Origin: a bacterium
GTDB lineage: Bacteria; Bacillota; Clostridia; Oscillospirales; Oscillospiraceae
Direction: 5' to 3'
DNA: 64,000 nucleotides
Assembly (NCBI GenBank): GCA_004560375.1
Contig: SFVC01000001.1
Span: forward strand, 62,001 to 126,000
Shown: positions 24,088 to 32,037 of the stretch, one piece after another
How the letters are laid out: the number at the start of each line of letters is the position of its first letter
Position numbering within the stretch: position 1 is the first letter of the stretch
Notes under the pieces: generated by a model
The model's input: only the letters and a program-made list of their open reading frames with translations
Database searches by the model: none
Told to the model about the DNA's origin: nothing
Program-made: the position numbers and the translations under genes

Positions 24088-25332
24088 TCAGGAGATGATC
24101 ACGCTGCCGCCGATCCCCTCGGGAATCGGGACAGTGGTGGGAAACGCGTCGTCCACAGGGATGTCCCCGCCGGGATCGTCCCCGAGATCGCCCAAATCCG
24201 CCGGCTCCAGGCCAAAGGCCTCGGCAATGGCCTGGATGACGGCCTTGCCCTCGGGAGAGGAGGAGTCAAAGCCGGGTTCCGGCTCGTCGTCGTCATACCG
24301 CTCCATCAGCAGGCCCAGGATGTCGTTCCCGTCCTCTCCGGGGTACCACAGAGCCTGGAAATAGGAGTTCTCCATGGTGGCGTTGATGGCGTTTTCCAGC
24401 ACGCTCACCAGGAAGTTGGCCGTGGACTGCTCTTCCTCGGTGAGGGGCGTTTTGAAGCGGAAGTACACCGCGCCCAGGCCCTCGTCCACGGCTTTTTTGA
24501 ACTGGGCGGGCACGTCCAGCAGGCCGTCCAGCTCCACGCTGTTTTGCACCGCGGGGGAATACTTCACGCTGTCCGCCACCGGCAGGGCGGAGCCGTCCCA
24601 GCTGTGGCCCATGCCGCAGATGGCGTCGGTCATGTTGAAGTTGGCGAACTCCGCCCCATGGGCGTCGCTGTACACGTCCACATGATACCACTGATCCGGC
24701 TCCAGCTCCACCAGATCCCAGGAGTGGTAGTCGTTGTGGACGATGTGGCAGTCCATGCCCAACATATTCATGAACAGGCGGAAGGTGGTGGCGTAGCCCA
24801 CGCACACCGCGTTTTTGCTTTTCAGCACGTCGTGGGGAGTGAAGGGGCTGCCGCCGCTGCCGGGGCGGACGATCACGCCGTCGGAGCCGTTGTTGCCGAT
24901 GTTGGCCACCATCCACCGGTAGACGGCCAGCTCCTTCTCGTAGTTGTCCATGCCGTCCGAGAGCACCTCGTCCAGCACGTCCTTGGCCATCTTCAGGGTA
25001 TCCTTGTCCTCGGCGCTGAGCTGGCTGTCGTCCCCGCTCTTGTAGGCGTCGGAGATGTGGGTGGTGGAGCGGATCTCGTACTCCCCGGCCACCTTGTAGC
25101 CGTCCTCCTGGTAGGTGTTCTCCTGCTCCTCCGCCTTGGCCCAGCGCTCCTTCTGCTCGGCAATGAAGGCGCCCATCTGGTTGGCGTAGTCCCGCTGGGC
25201 CTGGGCCTGGTACACGTTCAACCCCAGGCTCCCCACAAGGCACAGGGCCAGCAGCCCCGCCCCCACGCCTTTGGCGACTTTGATCCCCTTGCCGGGGGCC
25301 TTGTGTTCCATCGTCTCGGTCTCAGTACTCAT
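24088..25332 (-). CDS. Membrane-anchored transglutaminase-like domain protein
   Basis: The 414-residue protein has one membrane segment (about residues 20-42, GVGAGLLALCLVGSLGLNVY), then an outer region with a transglutaminase-like/cysteine-protease triad: Cys in NAVCVGYATTF, His in DYHSWDLV and Asp in YHVDVYSD. Such domains cleave or crosslink proteins or peptides at the surface; the substrate here is unknown. The tail after about 350 is acidic and Gly/Pro-rich. It is followed closely by a lipoprotein gene. Confidence 0.82.
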   Translation of the reverse strand: MSTETETMEHKAPGKGIKVAKGVGAGLLALCLVGSLGLNVYQAQAQRDYANQMGAFIAEQKERWAKAEEQENTYQEDGYKVAGEYEIRSTTHISDAYKSGDDSQLSAEDKDTLKMAKDVLDEVLSDGMDNYEKELAVYRWMVANIGNNGSDGVIVRPGSGGSPFTPHDVLKSKNAVCVGYATTFRLFMNMLGMDCHIVHNDYHSWDLVELEPDQWYHVDVYSDAHGAEFANFNMTDAICGMGHSWDGSALPVADSVKYSPAVQNSVELDGLLDVPAQFKKAVDEGLGAVYFRFKTPLTEEEQSTANFLVSVLENAINATMENSYFQALWYPGEDGNDILGLLMERYDDDEPEPGFDSSSPEGKAVIQAIAEAFGLEPADLGDLGDDPGGDIPVDDAFPTTVPIPEGIGGSVIIS

Positions 25333-25406
25333 GGTGTTCCTCCTTAAAACATGGCGCTTGAGGAACCCACTGGATTCCTCCGCCCTCCCTGGGAGGGCAT
25401 GGAACC

Positions 25407-25483
25407 AGTATACTACAAAATGGGGACGGTTTGTATTAAACTATGCTTAAGATGCGGTAACACCCCGGTAACAGGTCTGTTAC
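25407..25483 (-). promoter_or_regulatory. Possible promoter and operator dyad before the transglutaminase gene
   Basis: Reverse-strand TATACT at 25407-25412 is a plausible -10, with a poor -35. Further upstream GTAACAG/CTGTTAC (25468-25474, 25477-25483) forms a 16-bp dyad, with an extra GTAACA at 25457-25462. A regulator could bind there; none is identified. Confidence 0.4.
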
Positions 25484-25522
25484 GAAAGCGCAATCCCACC
25501 TACAGGGCGTAACGGCGGCGCC

Positions 25523-26737
25523 CTACAGGCGGCCCTGCTCCCGCAGGGCCTGCACCTTGTCCGGCAGGCCCCAGAGGCTGATGAAGCCGGTGGCGTCGGC
25601 CTGGTTGTAGTCGCTCTCCTCGAAGGTCACCAGATCCTCGGAGTACAGCGTCTCCGGGGAGGTGACGGAGGAGGTGATGAGGTTGCCCTTGTACAGCTTC
25701 AGGGTCACCGTGCCGGTGACGTGCTTCTGGGTGTCCACGGCGAAGGCCTGGAGGGCCTCCCGCAGGGGGGTGAACCACTTGCCGTTGTAGAGCAGGTCGG
25801 CGAAGTCCACCGCCAGCTTCTGCTTCATGTGCTTGGTGTCCTTGTCCAGGGTGATCATCTCCAGCACCTCGTGGGCCCGGTAGAGGATGGTGCCGCCGGG
25901 GGTCTCGTACACGCCCCGATCCTTCATACCCACCAGCCGGTTCTCCACGATGTCCAGCAGGCCGATGCCGTTGGCCCCGCCCAGCTCGTTCAGCTTGCGG
26001 ATGATGTCGGAGGGCTTCAGCTTCTCCCCGTTGACGGCCACGGGCCGGCCCTGCTCAAAGTCCAGGGTCACCGTGGTGGGGGTGTCGGGGGCCTGCATGG
26101 GGGATACCCCCATCTCCAGGAACCCGGGCAGATCATACTTGGGCTCGTTGGCGGGATCCTCCAGATCCAGCCCTTCGTGGCTCAGGTGCCACAGGTTCTT
26201 GTCCTTGGAGTAGCTGGTCTCCCGGGAGATCCGCAGGGGGACGTGGTGGGCCTCGGCGTAGTCGATCTCCTCCTCCCGGCTGCGGATGGTCCACTCCCGC
26301 CAGGGGGCGATGATCTTCATGTCCGGGGCAAAGCGGCGGATGGCCAGCTCAAAGCGCACCTGATCGTTGCCCTTGCCGGTGCAGCCGTGGCAGATGGCGT
26401 CCGCCCCCTCCTCCCGGGCGATCTCCACCAGCCGGCGGGCGATCACCGGCCGGGCGAAGGCGGTGCCCAGCAGATAGTCCTCGTACTTGGCCCCCATCAT
26501 CATGGAGGGCAGGATCACCTCGTCCACCATGGCGTCGGTGAGATCCTCCACCCGGATCTTGGCCGCGCCGGTCTCCAGGGCCTTCTCTTCGATGCCGTCC
26601 AGCTCGTCCCCCTGGCCCACGTCGGCGGCCACGGCGATGATCTCCGGGTTGTTGTAGTTCTCCTTGAGCCACGGGATGATGATGGACGTGTCCAGCCCGC
26701 CGGAATAGGCAAGCACAACCTTCTTGATCTCAGTCAT
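25523..26737 (-). CDS. argG: Argininosuccinate synthase
   Basis: ArgG condenses citrulline and aspartate with ATP. The 404-residue protein begins with the PP-loop motif VVLAYSGGLDTSIII and carries CHGCTGKGNDQVRFE and YSKDKNLWHLSHEG, all diagnostic. Length is normal. It has its own strong promoter and is separated by 190 bases and two other genes from argH. Confidence 0.96.
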   Translation of the reverse strand: MTEIKKVVLAYSGGLDTSIIIPWLKENYNNPEIIAVAADVGQGDELDGIEEKALETGAAKIRVEDLTDAMVDEVILPSMMMGAKYEDYLLGTAFARPVIARRLVEIAREEGADAICHGCTGKGNDQVRFELAIRRFAPDMKIIAPWREWTIRSREEEIDYAEAHHVPLRISRETSYSKDKNLWHLSHEGLDLEDPANEPKYDLPGFLEMGVSPMQAPDTPTTVTLDFEQGRPVAVNGEKLKPSDIIRKLNELGGANGIGLLDIVENRLVGMKDRGVYETPGGTILYRAHEVLEMITLDKDTKHMKQKLAVDFADLLYNGKWFTPLREALQAFAVDTQKHVTGTVTLKLYKGNLITSSVTSPETLYSEDLVTFEESDYNQADATGFISLWGLPDKVQALREQGRL

Positions 26738-26794
26738 TGCGGTTTCCTCCGTTTCCCTCTTGCCAAACAGCCCTGACGGGATGTTTTACTTGTG

Positions 26795-26823
26795 AGTATA
26801 CCCCACCGCCCTGGTTATTTCAA
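26795..26823 (-). promoter_or_regulatory. Sigma-A promoter of argG, with possible ArgR half box
   Basis: On the reverse strand TTGAAA (26818-26823) is 17 bases from TATACT (26795-26800). TGCATAATTATCCC at 26833-26846, just upstream of the -35, resembles an ArgR/AhrC box, but the right half is poor. Confidence 0.65.
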
Positions 26824-26975
26824 TCCCTAAACTGCATAATTATCCCAAAGTATTCCCGCCACAATGGGTGATATTCACGATTTCAGGGGGTTTGCCGGCG
26901 TTTTCCAGGCGACGTATGAATATATATGCTGTTTTGAGCGAAATAAGAGGGACGCCCGGGCCGGATCCGGGGAAA

Positions 26976-27010
26976 GGCAGGCGGCGGGGGCAATGACCCC
27001 GCCGCCTGCC
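26976..27010 (-). terminator. Terminator of the NhaC-family gene
   Basis: A perfect 14-bp stem (26976-26989 with 26997-27010) lies 27 bases past the stop on the reverse strand, followed by a short TTT. The rest of the 299-base gap before argG shows only the argG promoter region. Confidence 0.6.
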
Positions 27011-27036
27011 GGTATGTATGAGTGAGACAGCGCTCG

Positions 27037-28776
27037 TCACGCCGCCCGCTGTGCGCGGCCCTTGGCCAGGAACAGGAAGGCCAGCATCAGCACCACGCCG
27101 ATGGGCAGGGCGAGGAGCCCCGGCGCGCCCATAAAGGCCAGCACTCCCGCGAGAAGATAGGAGATCCCCGCGATCACCGCGCAGGAGATGGCATAGGGTA
27201 GCTGGGTGGACACATGGTTTACGTGATCGCACTGGGCGCCGGCGGAGGCCATGATGGTGGTGTCCGAGATGGGGGAGCAGTGATCGCCGCACACCGCCCC
27301 CGCCATGCAGGCGGAGATGCAGATGATGGCCAGGGGGTTGTCCATGGAGAACACGTTCTGCACGATGGGGATGAGGATGCCGAAGGTGCCCCAGGAGGTG
27401 CCGGTGGCAAAGGCCAGCAGGCAGCCCACCGCGAACACCAGGACGGGCAGCAGCATCTGGATGCCGGAGGCGGAGCGCACGAAGTCCCGGACGAAGAACT
27501 TGGCCCCCAGGGATCCGGTCATGCTGTTCAGCGACCAGGCGAAGGTGAGGATCAGGATGGCGGGCACCATGGCCTTGAAGCCCTCGGGGAAGCAGTCCAT
27601 CATCGTCTTGAAGGACATGGCGCGGCGGATGGCGTAGTAGACCAGCGTGAACGCCAGTCCGGCGGCGGAGCCCAGCATCAGGCCCAGGGGGGAGTCGCAG
27701 TCGGAGAAGGCGGTGATGAAATCAACGCCGGAGAAGAAGCCGCCGGTGTAGATCATGCCGATGACGCAGCTGATGACCAGCACCACGATGGGCAGCACCA
27801 GATCCAGCACGGAGCCGTGGGTCTCGTCTATCTCCTCGTCCATCATGGCGTAGGGGTTGGAGCCGGAGAACAGGTCGTCGTTGTCCACGGCGTTGCGCTC
27901 AAATTTGGCCATGGGGCCAAAGTCGGCCTTCAGCAGCACCAGCCCCACCATCATCAAGATGGTGAGCAGGGCGTAGAAGTTATAGGGGATGGCCCGCATG
28001 AACAGGTTCAGGCCCTGTCCGTCCTCGGCGAAGCCGGCCACGGCGGCGGCCCAGGAGGAAATGGGGGCGATGATGCAGATGGGGGCGGCGGTGGCGTCGA
28101 TGAGGTAGGCCAGCTTGACCCGGGACACCTTGTGCTTGTCGGTGACGGGCCGCATGACGGAGCCCACGGTGAGGCAGTTGAAATAGTCGTCGATGAAGAT
28201 CAGGCCGCCCAGCAGAATGGTGGCCAGCTGGGCCCCCACTCGGGACTTGATGTTTTTCTGGGCCCAGCGGCCGAAGGCGGCGGATCCTCCCGCCTTGTTC
28301 ATCAGGCACACCATGATGCCCAGTATGACCAGGAACACCAGGATGCCCACGTTGCCGGCGATGGAGTCGGCGATGCCGTCCTGGAACACATGGAGGACGG
28401 TGCCCTCAAAGTTGAAGTTGGAGTAGAGCAGGCCGCCCACCAGAATGCCGATGAACAGGGAGGAGTACACCTCCTTGGTGATCAACGCCAGGGCGATGGC
28501 GATGATGGGGGGCAGCAGAGACCAGATGGTGTTGAAAAAGCGGCTGGGGGACTGGATGTAGCCCACGTACCCGCTGTCGGCGCAGGTCTCGCAGGGGATG
28601 GCCTGGCCGTCGTCGGACAGCACCACCCCCAGGGCGCCGCAGTCGGGGCACTCCACGTACTTGGTGCCGGTCAGCTCGGTGGGATCTTCCGGAGCGGCAA
28701 AGGCGGTGGTAGTCAGGGCGAGGATCAGCAGGATGATCAGCGCCAGCAGGCCCAGACGGTTTCTTCTCGTTCTCAT
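27037..28776 (-). CDS. NhaC-family transporter, probable lysine transporter, with exported zinc-ribbon N-terminus
   Basis: The 579-residue protein has a signal-like first segment (residues 8-27), then a short domain with CPDC and CETC pairs (about 42-68) that looks like a zinc ribbon. About 11-12 membrane helices of the NhaC/ion-transporter superfamily follow (FIDDYFNCLTVGSVMRP, GAVCGDHCSPISDTT). NhaC homologues behind lysine riboswitches are predicted lysine transporters (LysW), so lysine uptake is the favoured role over Na+/H+ exchange. The ATG at 28776 follows AAGGGA. Control is by the riboswitch at 28815-29049. Confidence 0.85.
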   Translation of the reverse strand: MRTRRNRLGLLALIILLILALTTTAFAAPEDPTELTGTKYVECPDCGALGVVLSDDGQAIPCETCADSGYVGYIQSPSRFFNTIWSLLPPIIAIALALITKEVYSSLFIGILVGGLLYSNFNFEGTVLHVFQDGIADSIAGNVGILVFLVILGIMVCLMNKAGGSAAFGRWAQKNIKSRVGAQLATILLGGLIFIDDYFNCLTVGSVMRPVTDKHKVSRVKLAYLIDATAAPICIIAPISSWAAAVAGFAEDGQGLNLFMRAIPYNFYALLTILMMVGLVLLKADFGPMAKFERNAVDNDDLFSGSNPYAMMDEEIDETHGSVLDLVLPIVVLVISCVIGMIYTGGFFSGVDFITAFSDCDSPLGLMLGSAAGLAFTLVYYAIRRAMSFKTMMDCFPEGFKAMVPAILILTFAWSLNSMTGSLGAKFFVRDFVRSASGIQMLLPVLVFAVGCLLAFATGTSWGTFGILIPIVQNVFSMDNPLAIICISACMAGAVCGDHCSPISDTTIMASAGAQCDHVNHVSTQLPYAISCAVIAGISYLLAGVLAFMGAPGLLALPIGVVLMLAFLFLAKGRAQRAA

Positions 28777-28814
28777 GTTCTCATTTCCCTTCTGCAAGTA
28801 TACCGTATGACCAC

Positions 28815-29049
28815 AAAAAGGGGCGCTTCCGCAGGAGGAAGCGCCCCAAAGCAGATGTAAGACATTCCGCAAGGCAAAGAACCGGATAGCGCTCCACATT
28901 TCGTGACAGTCCGGGGGATGTTCTCCCACGGCCCAGGCTGGGGGCTTGGCCGGCCCCGCGCCTTCGGCGGGCGTCCCTCTCCCGCGAAGCCGGCCTGCCG
29001 GGCCGTTGGCTCCGCGGTACGCATGGCGTCCGCGCCTCTATCAGACGGT
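28815..29049 (-). promoter_or_regulatory. Lysine riboswitch with transcription terminator
   Basis: On the reverse strand the leader carries the L-box signatures in order: GATAGAGGCGCGGA at the start, GTACCGCGGAG, CGCCGAAGGCG, CTGGG, and the closing GACTGTCACG and GTGGAGCGCTATC. The P1 helix pairs ACCG..GATAG near 29049 with CTATC.CGGT near 28881. It is followed by an 11-bp GC-rich hairpin (28820-28830 with 28837-28847) and a five-base T run, a classic attenuator. High lysine should stop transcription before the transporter gene. Confidence 0.9.
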
Positions 29050-29070
29050 ATTTACTTGAAATATACAAGG

Positions 29071-29099
29071 ATAATACTACTTGTTTACCAGCTTGTCAA
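29071..29099 (-). promoter_or_regulatory. Sigma-A promoter of the riboswitch-transporter unit
   Basis: Reverse-strand consensus TTGACA (29094-29099) is 17 bases from TATTAT (29071-29076). The start near 29064 is about 15 bases before the aptamer. Confidence 0.85.
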
Positions 29100-29124
29100 G
29101 AGGGAGGACGCATTTCCCCGGAGG

Positions 29125-29763
29125 TTATCCCGGCGCGTCCTGGGGAAAACAGGGCGCAATCACCGCCCAGATCCGCTCCGCCACCTCCTCCGGCGTGCCG
29201 GATCCGTCCACCACCGCCACCCGCTCCACATTCTCCAGCCGCCGGAAGGCCTCGAAATACAGCTCCCGGGTGCGGCGCAGCCGCTCCTCCCCGTCAAAGA
29301 TCTCCTCCACCGTGCGGTTTTGGCGGATCCGCTCCAGGGCGGTCTCCACCGGCACGTCCAGAAATACCGTGAGGGTGGGCCGCAGCAGCCCCGCGCTCAG
29401 GGCGTTGGCCTGGATCACCCAGTCCATGTCCACATCCACGCTGTGGTAGGCGTAGGAGGAAAAGTAGTAGCGGTCGCTGACCACGGTGATCCCCTTGTCC
29501 AGGACGGCGCACAGGCCGTCCACCTCGTTCACCAGGTGATCGATGCGGTCGGCGGCGTACAGCGCGGCGATCACCCGGGGATCCGCCGTCACCCGGCCGG
29601 TGAAGATCTGCCGGATCAGCGAGCCCACGGGGCCGCCGGTGGGCTCCCGGGTGGCCAGGCAGCGCACCCCCATGCTCTCCAGGCGGGCTGTCAGCCGCCC
29701 GATCTGGCTGCTCTTGCCGGAGCCGTCGATGCCCTCCAGGGCGATGAATTTTCCTTGTTCCAT
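29125..29763 (-). CDS. tmk: Thymidylate kinase
   Basis: Tmk phosphorylates dTMP to dTDP. The 212-residue protein has the P-loop LEGIDGSGKSSQ, the REPTG motif, DRYYFSSYAYHS and a LID region with RIRQNRTVEEIF. Length is normal. It follows the MscS gene by 15 bases in the same direction. Confidence 0.95.
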   Translation of the reverse strand: MEQGKFIALEGIDGSGKSSQIGRLTARLESMGVRCLATREPTGGPVGSLIRQIFTGRVTADPRVIAALYAADRIDHLVNEVDGLCAVLDKGITVVSDRYYFSSYAYHSVDVDMDWVIQANALSAGLLRPTLTVFLDVPVETALERIRQNRTVEEIFDGEERLRRTRELYFEAFRRLENVERVAVVDGSGTPEEVAERIWAVIAPCFPQDAPG

Positions 29764-29778
29764 GGCGCTGTACTCCTC

Positions 29779-30615
29779 TCAGCGATCCACCATATGCACA
29801 TTCACATGGGGGTAGGTCATCTCCACGCCCGCTTTGTCAAAGGCGGGCTTGAAGCCGTCCAGCAGGTCGTAGTACACCGTCCAGTAGTCGGCGTTGGCGC
29901 ACCACACCCGCAGGACATAGTTGACGGCGCTGTCGCCGTAGCCGTCCACGTGGGCGGCGGGCTCCGGGTCGTCCAGCACCAGGGGGTGCTCCGCCGCCAG
30001 CCGGGCCAGCAGGGCGATGACCTGCTCCGGGGGGGCGTCGTAGGAGGCGGACACCTTCAGATCCACCCGCCGGGTGGGCTGGTGGGAGAAGTTGGTGATG
30101 TTGGCGGCGACGATGGTGCTGTTGGGCAGCTGCACCAGCTTGTTGTCCGGGGTGGTGAGCTTGGTGTAAAACAGGCCCATCTCCTCCACCGTGCCGGAGC
30201 AGCCCCCGGCCTCCACAAAGTCCCCCACGGAAAAGGGGTGGGAGGCCAGCAGCTGCATCCCGCCCGCCGCGTTGGACAGGAAATTTTGCAGTGCCAGCGA
30301 GAAGGCCAGCCCCACCACCGACAGCACCGCCACCAGGGAGGTGACCTCAATATTCAGACAGCCCAGCACGATGATGGCGGTGACGAACCACAGCCCCGCC
30401 TTGAGAATGCCCCGCAGCAGCTTTTGCAGGGAGGGATCCAGCTTGGAGCGGCCCAGGGCCCGATCCAGCACCTTCAGCAGCACCTTCATGACCACCAGGC
30501 AGGCCGCCGCCACCAACACGGCGGTGAAAATATTGCTGGCGGTGATGTGCCGGATGCTGTTCCACAGGCCCTCCGCGGTCTCCTCAGGCACGATTCCGGT
30601 GAGCGCGATGGCCAT
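29779..30615 (-). CDS. Small mechanosensitive channel, MscS family
   Basis: The 278-residue protein has three membrane helices in the first 130 residues, ending in the pore-lining TM3 pattern VGLAFSLALQNFLSNAAGG. A beta domain (FSVGDFVEAGGCSGTVEEMGL) and a cytoplasmic vestibule domain ending with NVHMVDR follow. It opens on membrane stretch to release solutes. The ATG at 30615 suits the AAGAAGG site; a GTG three codons earlier is too close to it. Confidence 0.9.
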   Translation of the reverse strand: MAIALTGIVPEETAEGLWNSIRHITASNIFTAVLVAAACLVVMKVLLKVLDRALGRSKLDPSLQKLLRGILKAGLWFVTAIIVLGCLNIEVTSLVAVLSVVGLAFSLALQNFLSNAAGGMQLLASHPFSVGDFVEAGGCSGTVEEMGLFYTKLTTPDNKLVQLPNSTIVAANITNFSHQPTRRVDLKVSASYDAPPEQVIALLARLAAEHPLVLDDPEPAAHVDGYGDSAVNYVLRVWCANADYWTVYYDLLDGFKPAFDKAGVEMTYPHVNVHMVDR

Positions 30616-30657
30616 GGGTCCCACCTTCTTTCTCTCTGGGTGATTTATGGTATTATA

Positions 30658-31962
30658 TCACGGCTCTGGCTCCGGCGCAAGGGCGCCCAGCAGGGCGGAG
30701 CCCTCCACGCCGGTGACCTCCACCTGCCGGAGCTGGTTGTGGAGGTTGTCCGCGCTCCGGACGCCCACCCGGCAGTAGCGGGTGGTGTGGCCCCACCACA
30801 GGCCGTCCTTCTCCTCCTCGAACAAGACCTCCGCCTGCGTCCCCACCCACTGATCCAGGTAGCGCCGCTCCATCTGGGCGGCGATGGCCGCCGCCTCCTT
30901 GGCCCGGGCCTCCTTGACGGCGTTGGGCGCCTGATCCGGCATGGACGCTGCCGGGGTTCCGGGGCGCTTGGAATAAGGAAATATGTGCATGGCGGAAAAG
31001 GCGCACCGTTGGAGGAAGGCCAGGGTCTGGGCGAACTCCGCCTCCGATTCCCCGGGGAAGCCTACGATGAGGTCGGTGGTGACGGCGGGCCGGTGGAAGT
31101 GCCGGCGCAGCAGCTCCACGCTCTCCAAAAAGCGGGCGGTGTCGTACTTCCGGTTCATCCGCTTCAGGGTGGCGTCGCAGCCGGACTGGAGGGAGAGGTG
31201 GAAGTGGGGGCACAGGTTGGGCAGCCTGGCCGCCCGGACGCAGAACTCCTCCGTGATGGTGCGGGGCTCCAGGGATCCCAGCCGGATCCGGCAGCCGGGG
31301 GCGGCGGCGCACACCGCCTCCATGAGGTCGATGAGGGCCTCTCCCGTCCGGAGATCCCGGCCCCAGGAGGAGATCTCGATGCCGGTGAGGACGATCTCCC
31401 GGTAGCCCTCCAACCCCAGCCGCTTTGCCTCCGCCGCCGCCTCCTCCAAGGGCAGGGAGCGCACCGGCCCCCGGGCATAGGGGATGACGCAGTAGGAGCA
31501 GAAGTTGGCGCAGCCGTCCTCCACCTTCAGCATGGCCCGGGTGCGGCCGGACGCCCCCCCGGCGGGCAGGCGCTCGAACTGCCGGCGCTTCAGGGCCTCG
31601 TCCACCGCCACCACCTGGCCCGTCCGCTGCCGCAGCAGTTCCTCCAGCCGATTTAGGAAGTCCATCCGCCCCGCCGAGCCGGACACCAGATCCACCCCCA
31701 GGGCGGACACCGCCGCCGGGTCGGTCTGGGCGTAGCAGCCGCACACCGCCACCACCGCCTCTCCGCTTTTCCGGGCGCGGCGGATCAGGTTGCGGCACTT
31801 CTTGTCGCTGACGGCGGTGACGGTGCAGGTGTTCACAATATAGGCGTCGGCGGGGCCGTCGAAGTCTGCCAGGGTGTGTCCCCGGCGGAGCAGCTCCCGC
31901 TCCATGGCCTGGGTCTCCACCTGGTTCACCTTGCAGCCCAGGGTGTAGATGGCGATCCGCAC
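30658..31962 (-). CDS. mtaB: tRNA t6A37 methylthiotransferase MtaB
   Basis: MtaB is a radical-SAM enzyme that converts t6A37 of tRNA to ms2t6A. The 434 residues show the N-terminal methylthiotransferase cysteines (TLGCKVNQVE, NTCTVT, CGCYAQ), the radical-SAM CxxxCxxC in CANFCSYCVIPYARG, and a TRAM-like end. The opening YTLGCKVNQ marks MtaB rather than MiaB or RimO. The TsaC domain at 6369-7667 helps make its t6A substrate. Confidence 0.93.
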   Translation of the reverse strand: MRIAIYTLGCKVNQVETQAMERELLRRGHTLADFDGPADAYIVNTCTVTAVSDKKCRNLIRRARKSGEAVVAVCGCYAQTDPAAVSALGVDLVSGSAGRMDFLNRLEELLRQRTGQVVAVDEALKRRQFERLPAGGASGRTRAMLKVEDGCANFCSYCVIPYARGPVRSLPLEEAAAEAKRLGLEGYREIVLTGIEISSWGRDLRTGEALIDLMEAVCAAAPGCRIRLGSLEPRTITEEFCVRAARLPNLCPHFHLSLQSGCDATLKRMNRKYDTARFLESVELLRRHFHRPAVTTDLIVGFPGESEAEFAQTLAFLQRCAFSAMHIFPYSKRPGTPAASMPDQAPNAVKEARAKEAAAIAAQMERRYLDQWVGTQAEVLFEEEKDGLWWGHTTRYCRVGVRSADNLHNQLRQVEVTGVEGSALLGALAPEPEP

Positions 31963-31980
31963 GGGCGGTTCCCCCTTTCA

Positions 31981-32015
31981 AAAAATAAGCGGCCGCCCGC
32001 GTTCCGGACGGCCGC
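31981..32015 (-). terminator. Terminator of the CNNM/CorC gene
   Basis: GCGGCCG arms (31989-31995 with 32009-32015), with part of the interior also pairing, are followed on the reverse strand by TTATTTTT. It lies 22 bases past the stop of the upstream gene. Confidence 0.75.
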
Positions 32016-32037
32016 GCAGAATATGTCCCTATGGGAG

